Shown piece after piece: positions 51,075-62,729 of a DNA stretch of 64,000 nucleotides. A program made the translations under genes and the position numbers. The DNA comes from Saturnia japonica (Eukaryota > Arthropoda > Insecta > Lepidoptera > Saturniidae). The notes under the pieces were generated by a model that was not told where the DNA came from, did no database searches, and worked only from the letters and a program-made list of their open reading frames with translations. The number at the start of each line of letters is the position of its first letter. Position 1 is the stretch's first letter. The stretch is from assembly GCA_033032175.1 (NCBI GenBank), contig CM065311.1, forward strand, positions 3,837,190-3,901,189, given 5' to 3'.

Positions 51075-51108
<34 letters not shown>
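51075..51108 (+). repeat. (TG)n microsatellite with TCTG lead
   Basis: CTCTCTCTGTCTGTCTG followed by about 14 TG units, within the LINE 3' region. Confidence 0.85.
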
Positions 51109-51109
<1 letters not shown>

Positions 51110-51153
51110 ATCACATATATTTAACAAACTCTGAATAATTCAATAGCTTTTCT

Positions 51154-53390
51154 TCAAAACGCTGCATTACTGTCAGAAAATATGTCGAAATTTTCAGCTT
51201 TAGCATTATATAACTGTGTACATCTTATCAATACTGAATTATGGGTATAATTGGTCTTGGTTGAACGAACGTGAAAGGTCTGGGGTTTACGGATATGTTT
51301 AGTTGTAGTCCTTAGACCAATTCGTTCCAACAAACATGAACAATCAATTTTATTGTTCATCAAATTATATAAAAACATCAGATCAGCTACCAAGCGTCTA
51401 TGTTTCAGGGATAACATACCCAATTCCCGTAAGTTCTCATTTATATCCGCTGATAAAAGCATATCACGACGTTTCAGAATTTTCAAAAATTTATTTTATT
51501 TTTAAAATGAATTGATAATCTAGTTATGAAGCCCAACATTTTATAAGATTTCTGAGTAATGTAATCATAGTGATCTACATATGATAATTTATGATCGAGA
51601 TATACTCCCAGATCACTAACGCATGTTACTCTGGAAACTATTGTATTATTAAGTCTATAATTATATTTAGGGACATTTTTTTTGCGCGTGTATGTAATGT
51701 ACTGGCATTTGGCCACATTAAGATCCAAAAGATTAAGTGAGCAGTATTCGCTTAACCTGTCTAAATGTAATTGCAATTTGTTACAATCATCAACAGTACA
51801 TATTGGCATAAATATTTTAGTGTCATCAGCATACATAGAGAAATTTGCATATTGAAAGCAGGAACCAATGTCGCTCACGTATACGTTAAATAATAGGGGT
51901 CCAAGATGAGAGCCTTGGGGTACACCCCATGCAATAAATAAGAATCTGGACAATTGCATCCCTATTTTAACTGCCTGAAACCGTTTATCAAGATATGATA
52001 TTAACCAACGCAGTAGGTCACCATGAATACCTATGGCTTCAAGTTTCTTTATAAGAACTGAGTGAGATAACCGATCGAAGCACTTTGCATAATCGGTATA
52101 AATAGTATCAACTTGCATGCCATCATCCATAGCACCAATTACATAATCTGTGAAGCTAGCGAGATTCGTAACAACTGATCTTTTTTGCATGAAACCATGC
52201 TGATTGACGAGCATACAGTTTTTTAATATAGGGTATATTTGATTATGAATTATCAATTCAAAAAGCTTACTAAAGACTGGTAGAATTGACACAGGCCTAT
52301 ATGTTTCGATTTTCGTTCTTGAACCACCCTTGTGAATCGGAACGACCAAGGCTTCCTTCGATTTCTGAGGAAAAACGCTTTCACTGAGTGATTTGTTAAA
52401 ATTGATGCTTAAAGGTTGAGCTAAAATAGCTGCACATTTTTTCGCGAAGATAGGAGGAATACCATCGCTACCTGGGCCTTTACTACAGTCTAGTGAACGT
52501 AAGTATTTAAAAACCTCTTCCCTGGAAATTAATATTTTAGAAATACTAGCACAGTTAAGTGTGGAGATGAGCAAATTGCAGTCATTTGTATCACATGGTT
52601 TTCTATATACAGAACCAAAATATTCTAAAAAGGCGTCACATATCTCTCCTGTTTCAAAATAAGATTTACCCTTAAACGTTACCCTATTCGGTATATTTTT
52701 ACCACCTTTTAATTCTTTAGCATAACGCCAAAAGGATTTTGGATTCCTAATAATAGACTTCTCGCATCTGATTAAATAATTTCGCCAACAATCAGCCTGA
52801 ATTCGCTTTTGTCTTCGTCTGAGTACCACAAAAGTATTATAATCCCGCGGATTTTTACTATGCTTCCACAACTTATGATATTTAAGTTTTTCATTAATTA
52901 TTTTCACTAGACTTCTACTATACCATGGTGGATACTTATTAGATACCGTATTGAAAGTAGGTACGAAATCATGAAAAACCTTAGAGATCACAGAGTTCAT
53001 GAAAGCTACTGCGTCATCCACACTGCGCTGAAAGAATTCTTCATCCCAGTTAACACTCTCGAGTTCACTATAAATAGCATCATAATTCCCTTTGTCAAAG
53101 AGAATAATTTTTTCGGGTGACTCATGAACCGGTCTAATGTGTAGCTCAGGTAGCATCAAGGTGATAGCAGGATGATGTGGCAAATCTTCTGATATCAATA
53201 CGGATTCAGCGCGCGTGATTCCTGTATAGCTATTGCTAAACACTAAATCTAAGAATTTACCGTTATCATTTGCAACATGATTATATTGACCTAAATCAAA
53301 TTCTGAAACCATATCATAAAACTGTTGACAAGAGCCCTCAAGAGAGCCTATATAAAACAAATTACAGTACTTATAGCAGAATACCAATTT
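51154..53390 (-). pseudogene. LINE ORF2: endonuclease C-terminus plus reverse transcriptase
   Basis: Main frame from about 53390 to 51483, then a second frame 51154-51486 holding the C-terminus, so one frameshift separates them near 51485. Order: the end of an apurinic-type endonuclease (LDLVFSN, HHPAITLML), a linker (FWRYAKELKGG), then reverse transcriptase with PGSDGIPPIF, VVPIHKGG, YRPVSILPVFSKLFE, NQHGFM, YTDYAKCFDR, WGVPQGSHLGPLLF, and the catalytic box YADD. The last 110 codons match the CR1/jockey-type C-terminus (ADLMFLYNLMNNKID). The enzyme's active-site residues look intact. The element is dead by 5' truncation and the frameshift. The first ~10 codons upstream of 53390 come from Helitron DNA, not the LINE. 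Confidence 0.88.
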
Positions 53391-54199
53391 TTTAAATTTT
53401 GTCTGTCTGTTTCTTCCGGGCAATCTCCGAAACGGTTGGATCGATATGGGCGTGCCTATTTCTGGCAGATAGCTGATGTTATGTGAAGTAACCTAGGCTA
53501 CTTTTATTTTAGAATTAAGGTTGCGCGCAAAAAAAATCCTATAGGAAAAACGTCGATTCCGAAGCGCTTAAATGGCTTACGTACCATAAGAGATATTACA
53601 TCAAACTATTGTATTGGGTACATAATTGTATATCTTAAAAAGACCAACAAAAAAGTCAGCGAGAGCATATTTCTATCTTCTAAGGATCGTCCACAATGAG
53701 TATTTTTTCTTTAAAATAACCAGGAGAGGAGTAGCATGATTCGCGCGTGTGCCCGATCGACGACATTATGTACTTCACGCGAGCGCAGCTAGTTTTAGTT
53801 AATGTTATATTAACAATGTTTAAAATTCCTTTTGTTATCGTAAAAAGCATAGATATTTGCTAGTATTATTATAGCTGTTTGATTGATGCGTTATATCTAT
53901 CCTGCCACAGTAGTTAACGTACCCTTTTAAATTTGACACCATATTTATGTTAACACTTAACGTACCTACGAAAGAATGTGATGTGCTGCTGCCTGCAGTA
54001 TTACGTTCGTAAATTTTTATTCATCAATTGAATTATTCACCGAGATTGAATAGGCGATACGAATACAATTAAAGATTTATTGCCGCCATCATTTTATGCC
54101 GACACAACATCACTGGAGTACAATCAAATTAAAAATAAGATTTAGATACATACATATATATATATAAGGGTTTTCAATTATTGACAATTTTAATTTGTA

Positions 54200-54717
54200 C
54201 ATTTTTACATGGTACGACAAAGTGCCACCCCCCCGCTCATGGTTCTTTTAAAGATAAAAATGCTTATTGTGGGTGACCAATAAAGAAAATATTAAGTCAT
54301 TTTAATATCTGCAATTATGTAGTACATTAATGTAATAATTATATCTCTTAAGGTTCACTCAGCGTAAGCCATTTAAGCACCCAAATTGATTCATCTTCAT
54401 CTTTTTTTAATGCGCGGGACCCTAATTCTTTTTGTAAAATAAAAGTCAAATTGATTCATCTTCATCTTCCATCGTTGTTTTAATGCGCGGAACCCTATTT
54501 TTTTTTTTTGTAAAATAATAGTAGCCTAAGTTACTCCTTTTAACATCAGGTATCTGCCAGTGAAACTCCCGTCAAAATCGGTCCAAACTTTTCGGAGATT
54601 ACCCGGAATAAACAGACAGACACATTTTTTTTTAAATTAGGTAGTTTTTTTTTATATTAGTAAAAAAACTTATTTTGACATTACAAGCAGACATTTTGAT
54701 TTTATTAATTGTATAGA
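54200..54717 (-). mobile_element. Helitron-like copy, inverted, 3' end lost
   Basis: On the minus strand it starts TCTATACAATTAATAAAATC at 54717 and shares the body with the copies at 21757 and 53390. A block containing TTGATTCATCTTCATC and AATGCGCGGRACCCTA is present twice, a local duplication of about 70 bases. The CTAG end was not found. Confidence 0.6.
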
Positions 54718-55130
54718 TAAATCCCTTTATCTTCTAAAGAATTTGCATGTATATTAAAAAAAAACTAAAAGCATTAGTTTGCCATAGCGAACTTCTTTAC
54801 CTTGACCTACCTGTGTTATTGCCGCGTACCAAATTATAAACAGCCAGTGTTGGGTTTACTTGCTTGAACTGTTTATAGAATCTATTGTAGGTACTTCCAA
54901 AAATAATGCACATTTTTATGTGGAATAAGGGTAGAACTACAGTGTAGGTACACTGTAAAACTAAACGAATGAATGTGTCGTCCACTATCCTTGCTCGAAC
55001 GCCTTGGTATCGGGTTTAGCGCCGTGGTACTTATTGCAAGATGCTCGCATGTAATACGGCGCCCAGGAATTATTACTATCCAGCGAGAATTTCACTATTC
55101 TACGGTTCAAGCGAGAATATTTCGCTCCCT

Positions 55131-55212
55131 TTTTTAGATCTGACTATACTTTTAGCCTTAGGGGCCCTGAAGCCCTGCGGCTTTTACAGTTTGACCGAAC
55201 TTGCTCTTGATG
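55131..55212 (-). mobile_element. GC-rich poly(A) retroposon, short copy 3
   Basis: Matches only the 3' end of the family: on the plus strand a T run, then TTAGCCTTAGGGGCCCTG and GCGGCTTTTACAG. This is a severely 5'-truncated copy. Confidence 0.6.
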
Positions 55213-55329
55213 TTTCCCTCCCTGTCCACCGCGCCTTTATATAACCTTCCACTCGGGCCGACTAGTAGGGTAGTTGTGAATATCCATTTATTAATATACC
55301 CCACTATATTAAATGTATCTTATCGTATT

Positions 55330-55500
55330 AAGTGAGCAATTCTTATATATAGGTATATATAATTGGTTTCTTGGAAACGGCTCCAACGATTTCGATGAAA
55401 TTTTGCATTTAGATAATGTTTTATATTCCAAGTTTACCTAGATAGGTGTTTTTCTTTTTTTGTTTATAAGACACCGAGCACAGCTCGGTCATCCAATTAT
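55330..55500 (+). repeat. GGCTCCAACGATTTCG repeat, copy 4
   Basis: Best-preserved copy: AGTGAGCAATTCTTATATAT, AAACGGCTCCAACGATTTCG and ACCGAGCACAGCTCGGT, the last forming a short perfect hairpin near the 3' end. Confidence 0.65.
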
Positions 55501-57394
55501 TATTATTTAGTATGAAGTGTTGCTATAGGAAGCCGGCCCTTGTAACACGCAGTCCTGACGACCGAGCAATACCTAGCGGTTTAACCGATTTCCATATAAA
55601 TCGGTTAGAAGAACATTTGGAAGCCTAGCTTGTCTTGATGGTGAGAAGCAGTGGAATACCTGGATACTCGAAAAATGTTTTCCCCATAATATGGGAAAAA
55701 CAATGGACTGCTTGGTATTTGAAATAAATCTGTAAAAATTCCTAAAAACATTTACGTGAAGATACATTTGACGGCGATTGGCGTTTGCGGCTTGTGGATT
55801 CCTCGGTGATCGCTGATGTTGTTGGATAGCACTGTGTATACCATGAAGTACTTTGTCGTGCTACGATAAAAAAAAATCATACGGTTATTCTTATTATATA
55901 TCCTGTAGTAATCGCCTAAAATATGGCAAGTAGCAGGCTTATTTGCTAATAACTTATCATTTTTGGAAAATGTGTGTAGTTCACACGCGATAGAAGTGAA
56001 ACCTTCAGAAAACATAAAAATATCTTCTTTAATATCTCTGTTTAAAAATCCTAGATCAGTGGGACTCAAACTATCGAGCACTCGTACTGTTGTACATTAT
56101 GTTGTGTAACAGTGCGTACAGAGTCTAGCATCTCGCATAGCCTGACTAACAACGACGATCATAGTCGTAAAGATGAGGCATGAACCGTGTTTAATGTATT
56201 CTATCTTATTCTCTCGCATTTATGCCTCTTTTTAGTTTCATCGAGTTTCAAATTACAGCGGTACCTACTAAAGAAGTTTTCACTTCCAAAACTTTTTTAC
56301 GTAAGAAGTTTTTCTTTTAATTGTACAAGCTCGTTAACGATTTTTTATAGTTTCTTCATTTACTTTGTCCCAAACACGTATAGAATTCTTAATAAATTAC
56401 ACATCTAATAGCTAACCGAGAACTTATAGGGCGCAATCAATAACTCACATTAATATTGGCTTAGCTGCATTTATCGACTCGGTATAAATCTGACAATCAC
56501 CGCCATTACCGTTTTGACAGTTGCAATCAATCAGACCTGATGAATGAGGTTCGCGGGTGTGCCACCTCGTGTGTGGTAGCCCACTCCACACATATAGAAC
56601 TCCAATAAAAAATATTTATTTATTTTATTAGCTGCTCATTTTTCCTTTGCAGACAATAATTTGACCCTATCGACTTATACGATTTATTAACGTAACTAAA
56701 AAATTCAATGTAGTCGCAAATAAAAAATAAAAAAGGGTAAAATAAAATATGTTAAGGAAAATATACTCACAATTTTAAATCTATTCAAAACTGAAAAAGG
56801 AAGGACGGGAAGGTAGGATTTGTATAAAAGACGATACGATTACGTTACGAGTTACGATTTTTTTAAGTACTATATTTCAAATAAACTAGAATCTGGCTAA
56901 TGAAAATAAACATTCGAACTATTTATAAACTTTTCGCATGGCAACAATTAGTAAAGACAAGTAAGACAAGATAGTGGCTTGTGATAATTAAAATATGAAT
57001 GTTTATAATTCAGTGAAACAATAGTAAGTCTCAACCCTAACATTGAAAACATAAGCGAACATCACTCTTAGTCAGAAGTTCTTGAAGTCGGAGAGTAAAT
57101 GAGTGATGGCCTCATGGCGGGCCACCGAGATTGTACCGAGCACTGACACAAAAGCAATGGAAATATAAAACGACTGCCTTTTACTTGGATTTTAATGCGA
57201 AATAAATTACTATGCTACCAGTGTGATACCATTGATCGGTAAAAAGTAATAACAAAAACTATGAAATATAATTTATAGCAAAAACAAGTTTAAAAAATTC
57301 TATTTTATTAAATTTAATACGCTAACTACATTTTAATGAACATACAAATATAAGTATCTACACATGGTTGAAAAAGTGAACTCGGTTTTTTTTG

Positions 57395-57619
57395 TGTACA
57401 AGTTTCCTTTTTTAAAGAAGGAAACCGCGACTGACTGACAACAAATAGCTGAAACTACTAAACGGATTGGGCTGAAATTTGGCACACAGATTTAATATGA
57501 CGTAGGCATCCGCTAAGACCGGTTTTGCGAAAATTCAACTTCTTAAGTGGTGTAACGGGGTTTCAAATTTGTATGGAGAAATCATATCTAACACGGGTGA
57601 AATCGTGGGGCACAGCTAG
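57395..57619 (+). repeat. Helitron-like element downstream
   Basis: Contains AAACCGCGACTGACTGAC, ACTAAACGGATTGGGCTG and GTGTAACGGGGTTTC, and ends GGGCACAGCTAG before T, the 3' end expected of a Helitron. The 5' end is unclear. Confidence 0.55.
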
Positions 57620-58559
57620 TAGTAATACTGTCTTTCTCGTTTTGTAGAGTTTTAACAAAACTATCTTGAATATATGTATTTTATTAGTATGGTTTTATCG
57701 TGATAAGATAATGTATTCAGAAAAGGAAGCTAAGAAATATAACGCAATGGTTAGATACTATAGACGGGATTGGTGACAACTAATGCGGCATAAAATTATT
57801 TTTAAGTACTGTAGGTAATAAAAATACACTACATGTAATAAAATTTATCTTCTGCCAAGAAGATAGGTACTCAAAACGTTACTGATTTTAAAATCTGTTT
57901 AGTAATGAAATTGGTCGGAAACCTTTAGTCATGGCGTAGGCAGGCTATTCCTTATGAATCTAAATAAATAAATAAATAAAACTCAACGGGTGAGTGAGCA
58001 AGGTAGGTAAGTATCTTTCTGACATACAAACTCCTTCAAATAATATCGCATTCAGGTAACGTCGCAGCGGTTTAGACTTAACATTGTTACTGTTCGATGC
58101 AGGGATTAACCACAACGACATTCAAAGATGGATTGCAGTCATAAATGTTTGACGCGAGTGTTGGTCATGCGACGCACGTACGAGCACGAGTCCGTGCCGA
58201 TTGCCGCGCGAATTCGGACGCACATTTAATTTTTAACATTGTTCACCTAACTGCAAGCTGGAACGTTTCGGTACTCGACAATTGAATAAGTATACGCCTT
58301 GCGAATATAATTAGCGAAAACACTATAAGTACAATCGATTTAGAAAAATGAAATAGCCGAAGAACTTTTTCGTTAGTGCCGAAATTAATGTTACCGCATA
58401 AAACTGTGGCTTTGAAGCCCAGAACGCGTGTAAAGGAACTAAGGCAAATTTGCCATAACAAAAAAATCACACTGAAATGTAAATGTAATGTTTGTATATT
58501 TTTGTAATTTTATTACATTTCTGGTTTAATATTTTTGTGTTTGCTCATGTTAGTTTTAT

Positions 58560-59063
58560 CCCAAGAAAAATATGCTTTAAAAAAGGTAGCAAGTCTCGAT
58601 TGAGGCGGTTTGTCTATAAAAAGTAGTGAAATCTCATAAACACCCTAGTGGATATAAAAAACGAGTAATTTTGACTAAAATCTGGCCTATCTTTTACACG
58701 ATAAATTCCATTCTTGAGAATCTACTGTTCCTAAGTATATGAACATAAAAGATTTTAATTAATTACAAGACAATAAGGTTAAGGTATTCTTATTACACGT
58801 CGTAGAATATATATGACTTGTGCGTTAAAAATATTGTAGAGTCATTGTTACTATTAATTCCGTACTTCTGTTTTCTTGAACTTGAGTTTATAGTAACAAC
58901 GGCCAAGTCATATAAAATGGCTGAACATATAATAAGAACATATTAACTAATTAAACTTGGCTGTTTATGAGATTTCACTACTTTTTACAGCCATCTTCTT
59001 CAAAACCAAATCATCTCAATCGAGACTTGGCCCGTTATTGACAGAATATTTTTCTTGGGATTT
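58560..59063. mobile_element. Fold-back element with CCCAAGAAAAATAT ends
   Basis: About 500 bp. The left arm CCCAAGAAAAATAT, CAAGTCTCGATTGAGG and AAAAAGTAGTGAAATCTC is repeated as a reverse complement in the right arm (TGAGATTTCACTACTTTTT, CAATCGAGACTTGG, ATATTTTTCTTGGG). No coding capacity. Confidence 0.7.
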
Positions 59064-59185
59064 CACTTCTTCTTGTAGTTTATTATGAAGTTTCTAAATC
59101 ATTTACTGAAATTTCATAATATCGATTAGCAGAAAAGGCCTACCATGTTGATTTAATTTATAGCCCTTAATGTTTGCCGATAGTC

Positions 59186-59286
59186 TCTGTTCATATGAAC
59201 GCACGTCAGCGCGCTTTTTAAAAACGCGCGCCTAGGTTTTTTACTAATAACACAAACCGTTCAAATGAACGCATGTCGGCGCGGTT
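59186..59286 (+). repeat. Paired GTTCATATGAACGCA motif
   Basis: Two direct copies, GTTCATATGAACGCACGTCAG near 59190 and GTTCAAATGAACGCATGTCGG near 59259, separated by an AAACGCGCGC hairpin-like stretch. Each begins with a near-palindrome. Function unknown. Confidence 0.55.
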
Positions 59287-59317
59287 AATGCTGCGCTTAG
59301 AAAAAATATATCTGAAC

Positions 59318-59660
59318 GGGGGCTTCATGTTCCACAAAACTCTTATTCAATAAAGTGGCAATTTTCAATATATTTTACTGTTTGGCTGGGCTCTTTAGGT
59401 TCCACATCAGTTACTCTAGTTCTTAGATTTTTCTGAACCATTAGAAAATGCTCATCACATTTAATAAATTTTACTAAAGTGGCATTTCGGTAGTTCTTAT
59501 AGTTTGGCGGGCTCTTAGTGTTCCACATCAGGTACGCCAGACCTTCAATTTTTATGTACCATCAGAAAATGCTCATCAGATTATTAAATTTTTTTTAAGG
59601 TGGTATTTCGATATTGCTAATAGTTTTGCTGGACTCTTAGGTTTTACGTCAGGTTCAGAT
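59318..59660 (+). repeat. Tandem repeat, period about 122 bp
   Basis: Units start at GTGGCA 59355, GTGGCA 59479 and GTGGTA 59600 (spacing 124 and 121). Shared blocks are GGCTCTTTAGGTTCCACATC, AACCATTAGAAAATGCTCATC, and TAAATTTT. A partial unit precedes 59355. The units are diverged, so the array is old. Confidence 0.75.
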
Positions 59661-60770
59661 CTTCGAAAATCCAATTTTTGATCATTTTCCCTTTATATGG
59701 GTATTAAATCCTATCTCTGTGCCCAATTTCAGCTCTGTAGGTATTGGGGAAGTACTACTACATTTTTTTCATTCTTGATTTAATTCATTCATTCGTCTCG
59801 ACTCGTCATCATTCGACTTTGTCATCCATTTAAATAATATAGGGATGAAGCTGAAACTTGAAATAAAATTGACATTGTAGGGTTCCACAAGTACTCCTAG
59901 TAAACAGAATTTCAGCTTTCTACAATAACCCAGTGCAGCCAGACAGCAAAAATACTTTCGTGAAAATACGCCGAAATGCTTAGAGTAAAGATGGTACGGC
60001 CCTGCCGAATGGGATTCGATTTCATAATTATTCATTTTTCCCTTCCTTTAAAGGCTAAACGCTAACTAAAATTTAAAACTTGAAATTTGTAAAACTGCTA
60101 GAAATGTACCTTAGAATTTTGATGATCGGTTAGTATGTCAGTGACATAATTAATTAACTTTGACTATGTAGCGATAATTTGTAAATTTAAGGTATAATTT
60201 ATCACTTCCGATTCACTACCGTGCCTCCAGATTTTATATTGCACTACCGACAATAATAATTTTTTCCACATTACCGCTGGTAAGCTTTAAGAAAGTGCTT
60301 TAAAGCATTAAGCTCGCCAATGTACAAAATAGAAGTACAATAAAGTATTCATTAATTCAATGTAAATAGTCAATAAATAGTAAATATTAAAAAATACATA
60401 GTACTGTAAAAATCTGTTCAGTACGAATAAAAAAGAAATTTATACGGGACTTTATAATGTTAAACAGTAGAATGTTATGACTCATTGCAACAAAATCATG
60501 CTGTAATTAAACAACGACTAACTGCATAAAGCCAAAAAATATCGACAAATTAAAAAAGTACCTATGAAATTTGAGTTTAATTTGGCATATTGCAACGCGT
60601 GTGAAAATTCCTGCAGAACCCTATTAATAAATTTATTATTTTGTAGAAGTATTAGGTACATATTTATATTTTGCCTGTCAATGCATTTCTTTTTATAAAT
60701 GATTTAAGTATGTACCTATTAGCTATTTAATGTCTTCAGATATCAAATTGAAAGTAATATGTACCTACCT

Positions 60771-61076
60771 TTAACTATAACACCGGAATTGACGCAAATC
60801 CTAACAGGCCATGGTGCATTTGCAGAATACTTGTACAGATTTAAGGTTAAACCTAGCCCCAATTGCGTCTGTGACAACCAAACACATCAGACCGCAATCC
60901 ATGTGTTGGTCGAGTGCAACATATTTTATAGGGCAAGATTGGAATTTGAATTGCAAACCGGAATAAATATAAATACAAGAAATTTGAAAGAAATAATAAA
61001 AGAGAATAAAATTAGTGAAGTCTTTATAAAATTTGTTACGGGAATTGTAAATAAACTAAAAATAATGAATAAATAA
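60771..61076 (+). pseudogene. LINE ORF2 C-terminal fragment with Cys/His motif
   Basis: Open to a stop at 61074-61076. LTGHGAFAEYLYRF followed by C-x-C...H-x5-H-x4-C (CVCDNQTHQTAIHVLVEC) is the typical C-terminal region of R1/I-type LINEs. The apparent start codon belongs to the duplicated target site, not to the element. Confidence 0.8.
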
Positions 61077-61266
61077 CAAATTAATACTCACACAATATAG
61101 GCACACAGAATTTTGGTAGTGTCAAGGATTATAGTAAAACTTAAAATCCTAACAAGACAAAATATACATTGGTACTGCAACATAAACCAATACAAAGTCT
61201 CCGACCCATGTCGGAGGAAATAAAACTTGCGACTTCGTTTGGAAAAAAAAAAAAAAAAAAAAAAAA
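60771..61266 (+). mobile_element. 5'-truncated LINE 3' end with target-site duplication
   Basis: Bounded by an exact duplication ATGTACCTACCT at 60759-60770 and 61267-61278, and ending in about 24 A residues. It carries the last ~100 codons of a LINE ORF2 (next entry) and a short 3' UTR with CCATGTCGGAGGAAATAAAA. Confidence 0.85.
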
Positions 61267-62221
61267 ATGTACCTACCTGGTATAATTAGTTTAAGACTAA
61301 AATGTTTTTTTATAATAAAATTTACTATTAATAAGTTAGGTGAGTCCAACATACAGTTTTAAAACAACAAACATTATTATTATTGTAATATCTGTGCTAT
61401 TATCATATTAAAACAAACCTTCTTATTAAACATAAAATTTTAAATATGACACGAAATTACTAAAGCAATAGCGAGGACTGTCGTCAAACCTTTATGACAA
61501 TACAACAATGAGCTTCCTCGGTGGTCGCGAACATTGTTGGAACTGATCCATTTCTCGGAAGGTCACTGTGTGTTGTGCAGTAAAGTAAAACCTTTACCTA
61601 GGAACTCGTAAACTTAATCTAGAGCCTATAATTATAGGTGCTTCACGATCTTCGCAAATAACACTCGAGGAAATAAATGGTTTTGAGTAGCTATTAGAGT
61701 TTATTTTAATTATATCCATGTTAGTTGCTAGAAGTCATGTTTTAAGGCTTACGTATGAAAATATTAATTTGTATTTATACAGGTAATGCTAAAATCTTAT
61801 TGAACTTAAAGCAATTATAAATATAAAATGTTAATGTTAATTTTTTTTTACTTTGTTTTAAGTAGGTACAGTCAATATAAGAAAACTGTATAAGCAATAG
61901 TGTTGTGATCAACTCATTGATAAATATGACAAAAAATATCATTATGAAAAACAATGTCTGTAATATCAATAATTGAAATACGCTATATTATAGAAAATAT
62001 TTCAAACAAAATATTATCTCTCGAGACTATCTATTTCTAGTTAAGTATCTTTTTATGTTAAATATAATTATTCGAAGACGGTGGCGGCATCTTGTAGCAC
62101 TAATTTTTGAATAAATTAGTAGATGTGCATTGGATGAACTGGTCTGATATTGACGAAACTTTCAGTTTGAAATAACTGTATGCAAACATAAATATCTCGT
62201 TTCAATTTATTATCATCAAAA

Positions 62222-62450
62222 GAAGCAATGATGGCACAGTGGTAGCATTTACGGACACCGCTTCGATCGATGTGGGTTCGAATATCTACAACTGATCCTG
62301 TGCTTTAGGTGAAAGAAAACATCGTGATGTAACCTTAATATGGTGCTAGCACTGCCAGCTGCCACCCTCAACTTAAAAAAAACGGTCGCTAAGCACGTAT
62401 GGATGTTTTCTGGAATCTGAAAGCACATCGTCACTTAAGCTATAAGAACA
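62222..62450 (+). repeat. Family B SINE, copy 5
   Basis: GATGGCACAGTGGTAGC, GTGGGTTCGAATATC and CATCGTGATGTAACC match the family B head and body. It is followed within 100 bases by retroposon copy 4. Confidence 0.6.
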
Positions 62451-62527
62451 AAAAACTTAGATCTTCGATATATTTACGATCTACTATACGTCTTTCTAGA
62501 ATATTACCGATGGAATAAATTGTACAC

Positions 62528-62729
62528 AATTTTTTTTTCCAACTGAGTATACCGTCTGCCTTAAGGGTCTTGGAGCCATTAGAGGCTTTGACAGCTTCAT
62601 CAAGCTTGGGGTCGAGCGCGGAAGGCACTCAGCCGTGAAAGCGAGGCAGCAAGCTCAAGGGTGCCAAAGTGTGGCCGCGAACCTCGGCTTGGGCTGTTGC
62701 TGAACATGCAAATAAGTCGCGATCAGACT
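62528..62729 (-). mobile_element. GC-rich poly(A) retroposon, truncated copy 4 with TSD
   Basis: About 200 bp of the 3' end (GGGGTCGAGCGCGGAAGGCAC, CACTCAGCCGTGAAAG). The T-rich tract at 62529-62538 is the poly(A) tail on the minus strand. Direct repeats of 14 bases, AATAAATTGTACAC (62514-62527) and AATAAATTGTATAC (62730-62743), flank it with one mismatch. The 5' truncation plus duplication is LINE-type behaviour. Confidence 0.75.

Larger units (their letters stand above)
50940..53390 (-). mobile_element. CR1/jockey-type LINE, 5'-truncated
   Basis: Minus-strand non-LTR retrotransposon inserted within a Helitron copy. It carries the ORF2 remainder (separate entry), a (TG)n tract at about 51075-51108 in its 3' region and an A-rich tetranucleotide tail near 50940. 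The 5' end falls between about 53345 and 53390. No ORF1 or complete endonuclease is present. Confidence 0.8.
50851..53792 (+). mobile_element. Helitron-like element interrupted by a LINE
   Basis: The left end TCTATACTTATAACAATAAA at 50851 follows an A. The right part, from about 53390, matches the body of the Helitron at 21757-22278 and ends CAGCTAG at 53792 before T. In between lies a LINE on the opposite strand. The two Helitron halves are therefore one older insertion split by a younger one. Confidence 0.65.
53793..60758. other. Intergenic, no host gene seen
   Basis: Holds an inverted Helitron-like copy, short retroposon copy 3, a GGCTCCAACG repeat, a Helitron end at 57619, a fold-back element (58560-59063) and a tandem repeat (59318-59660). 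Segments near 55970-56010 and 56265-56290 share GAAGTGAAACCTTC and GAAGTTTTCACTTC blocks with 37870-37890 and 38255-38275. The open frames here have no recognisable domains. Confidence 0.5.
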
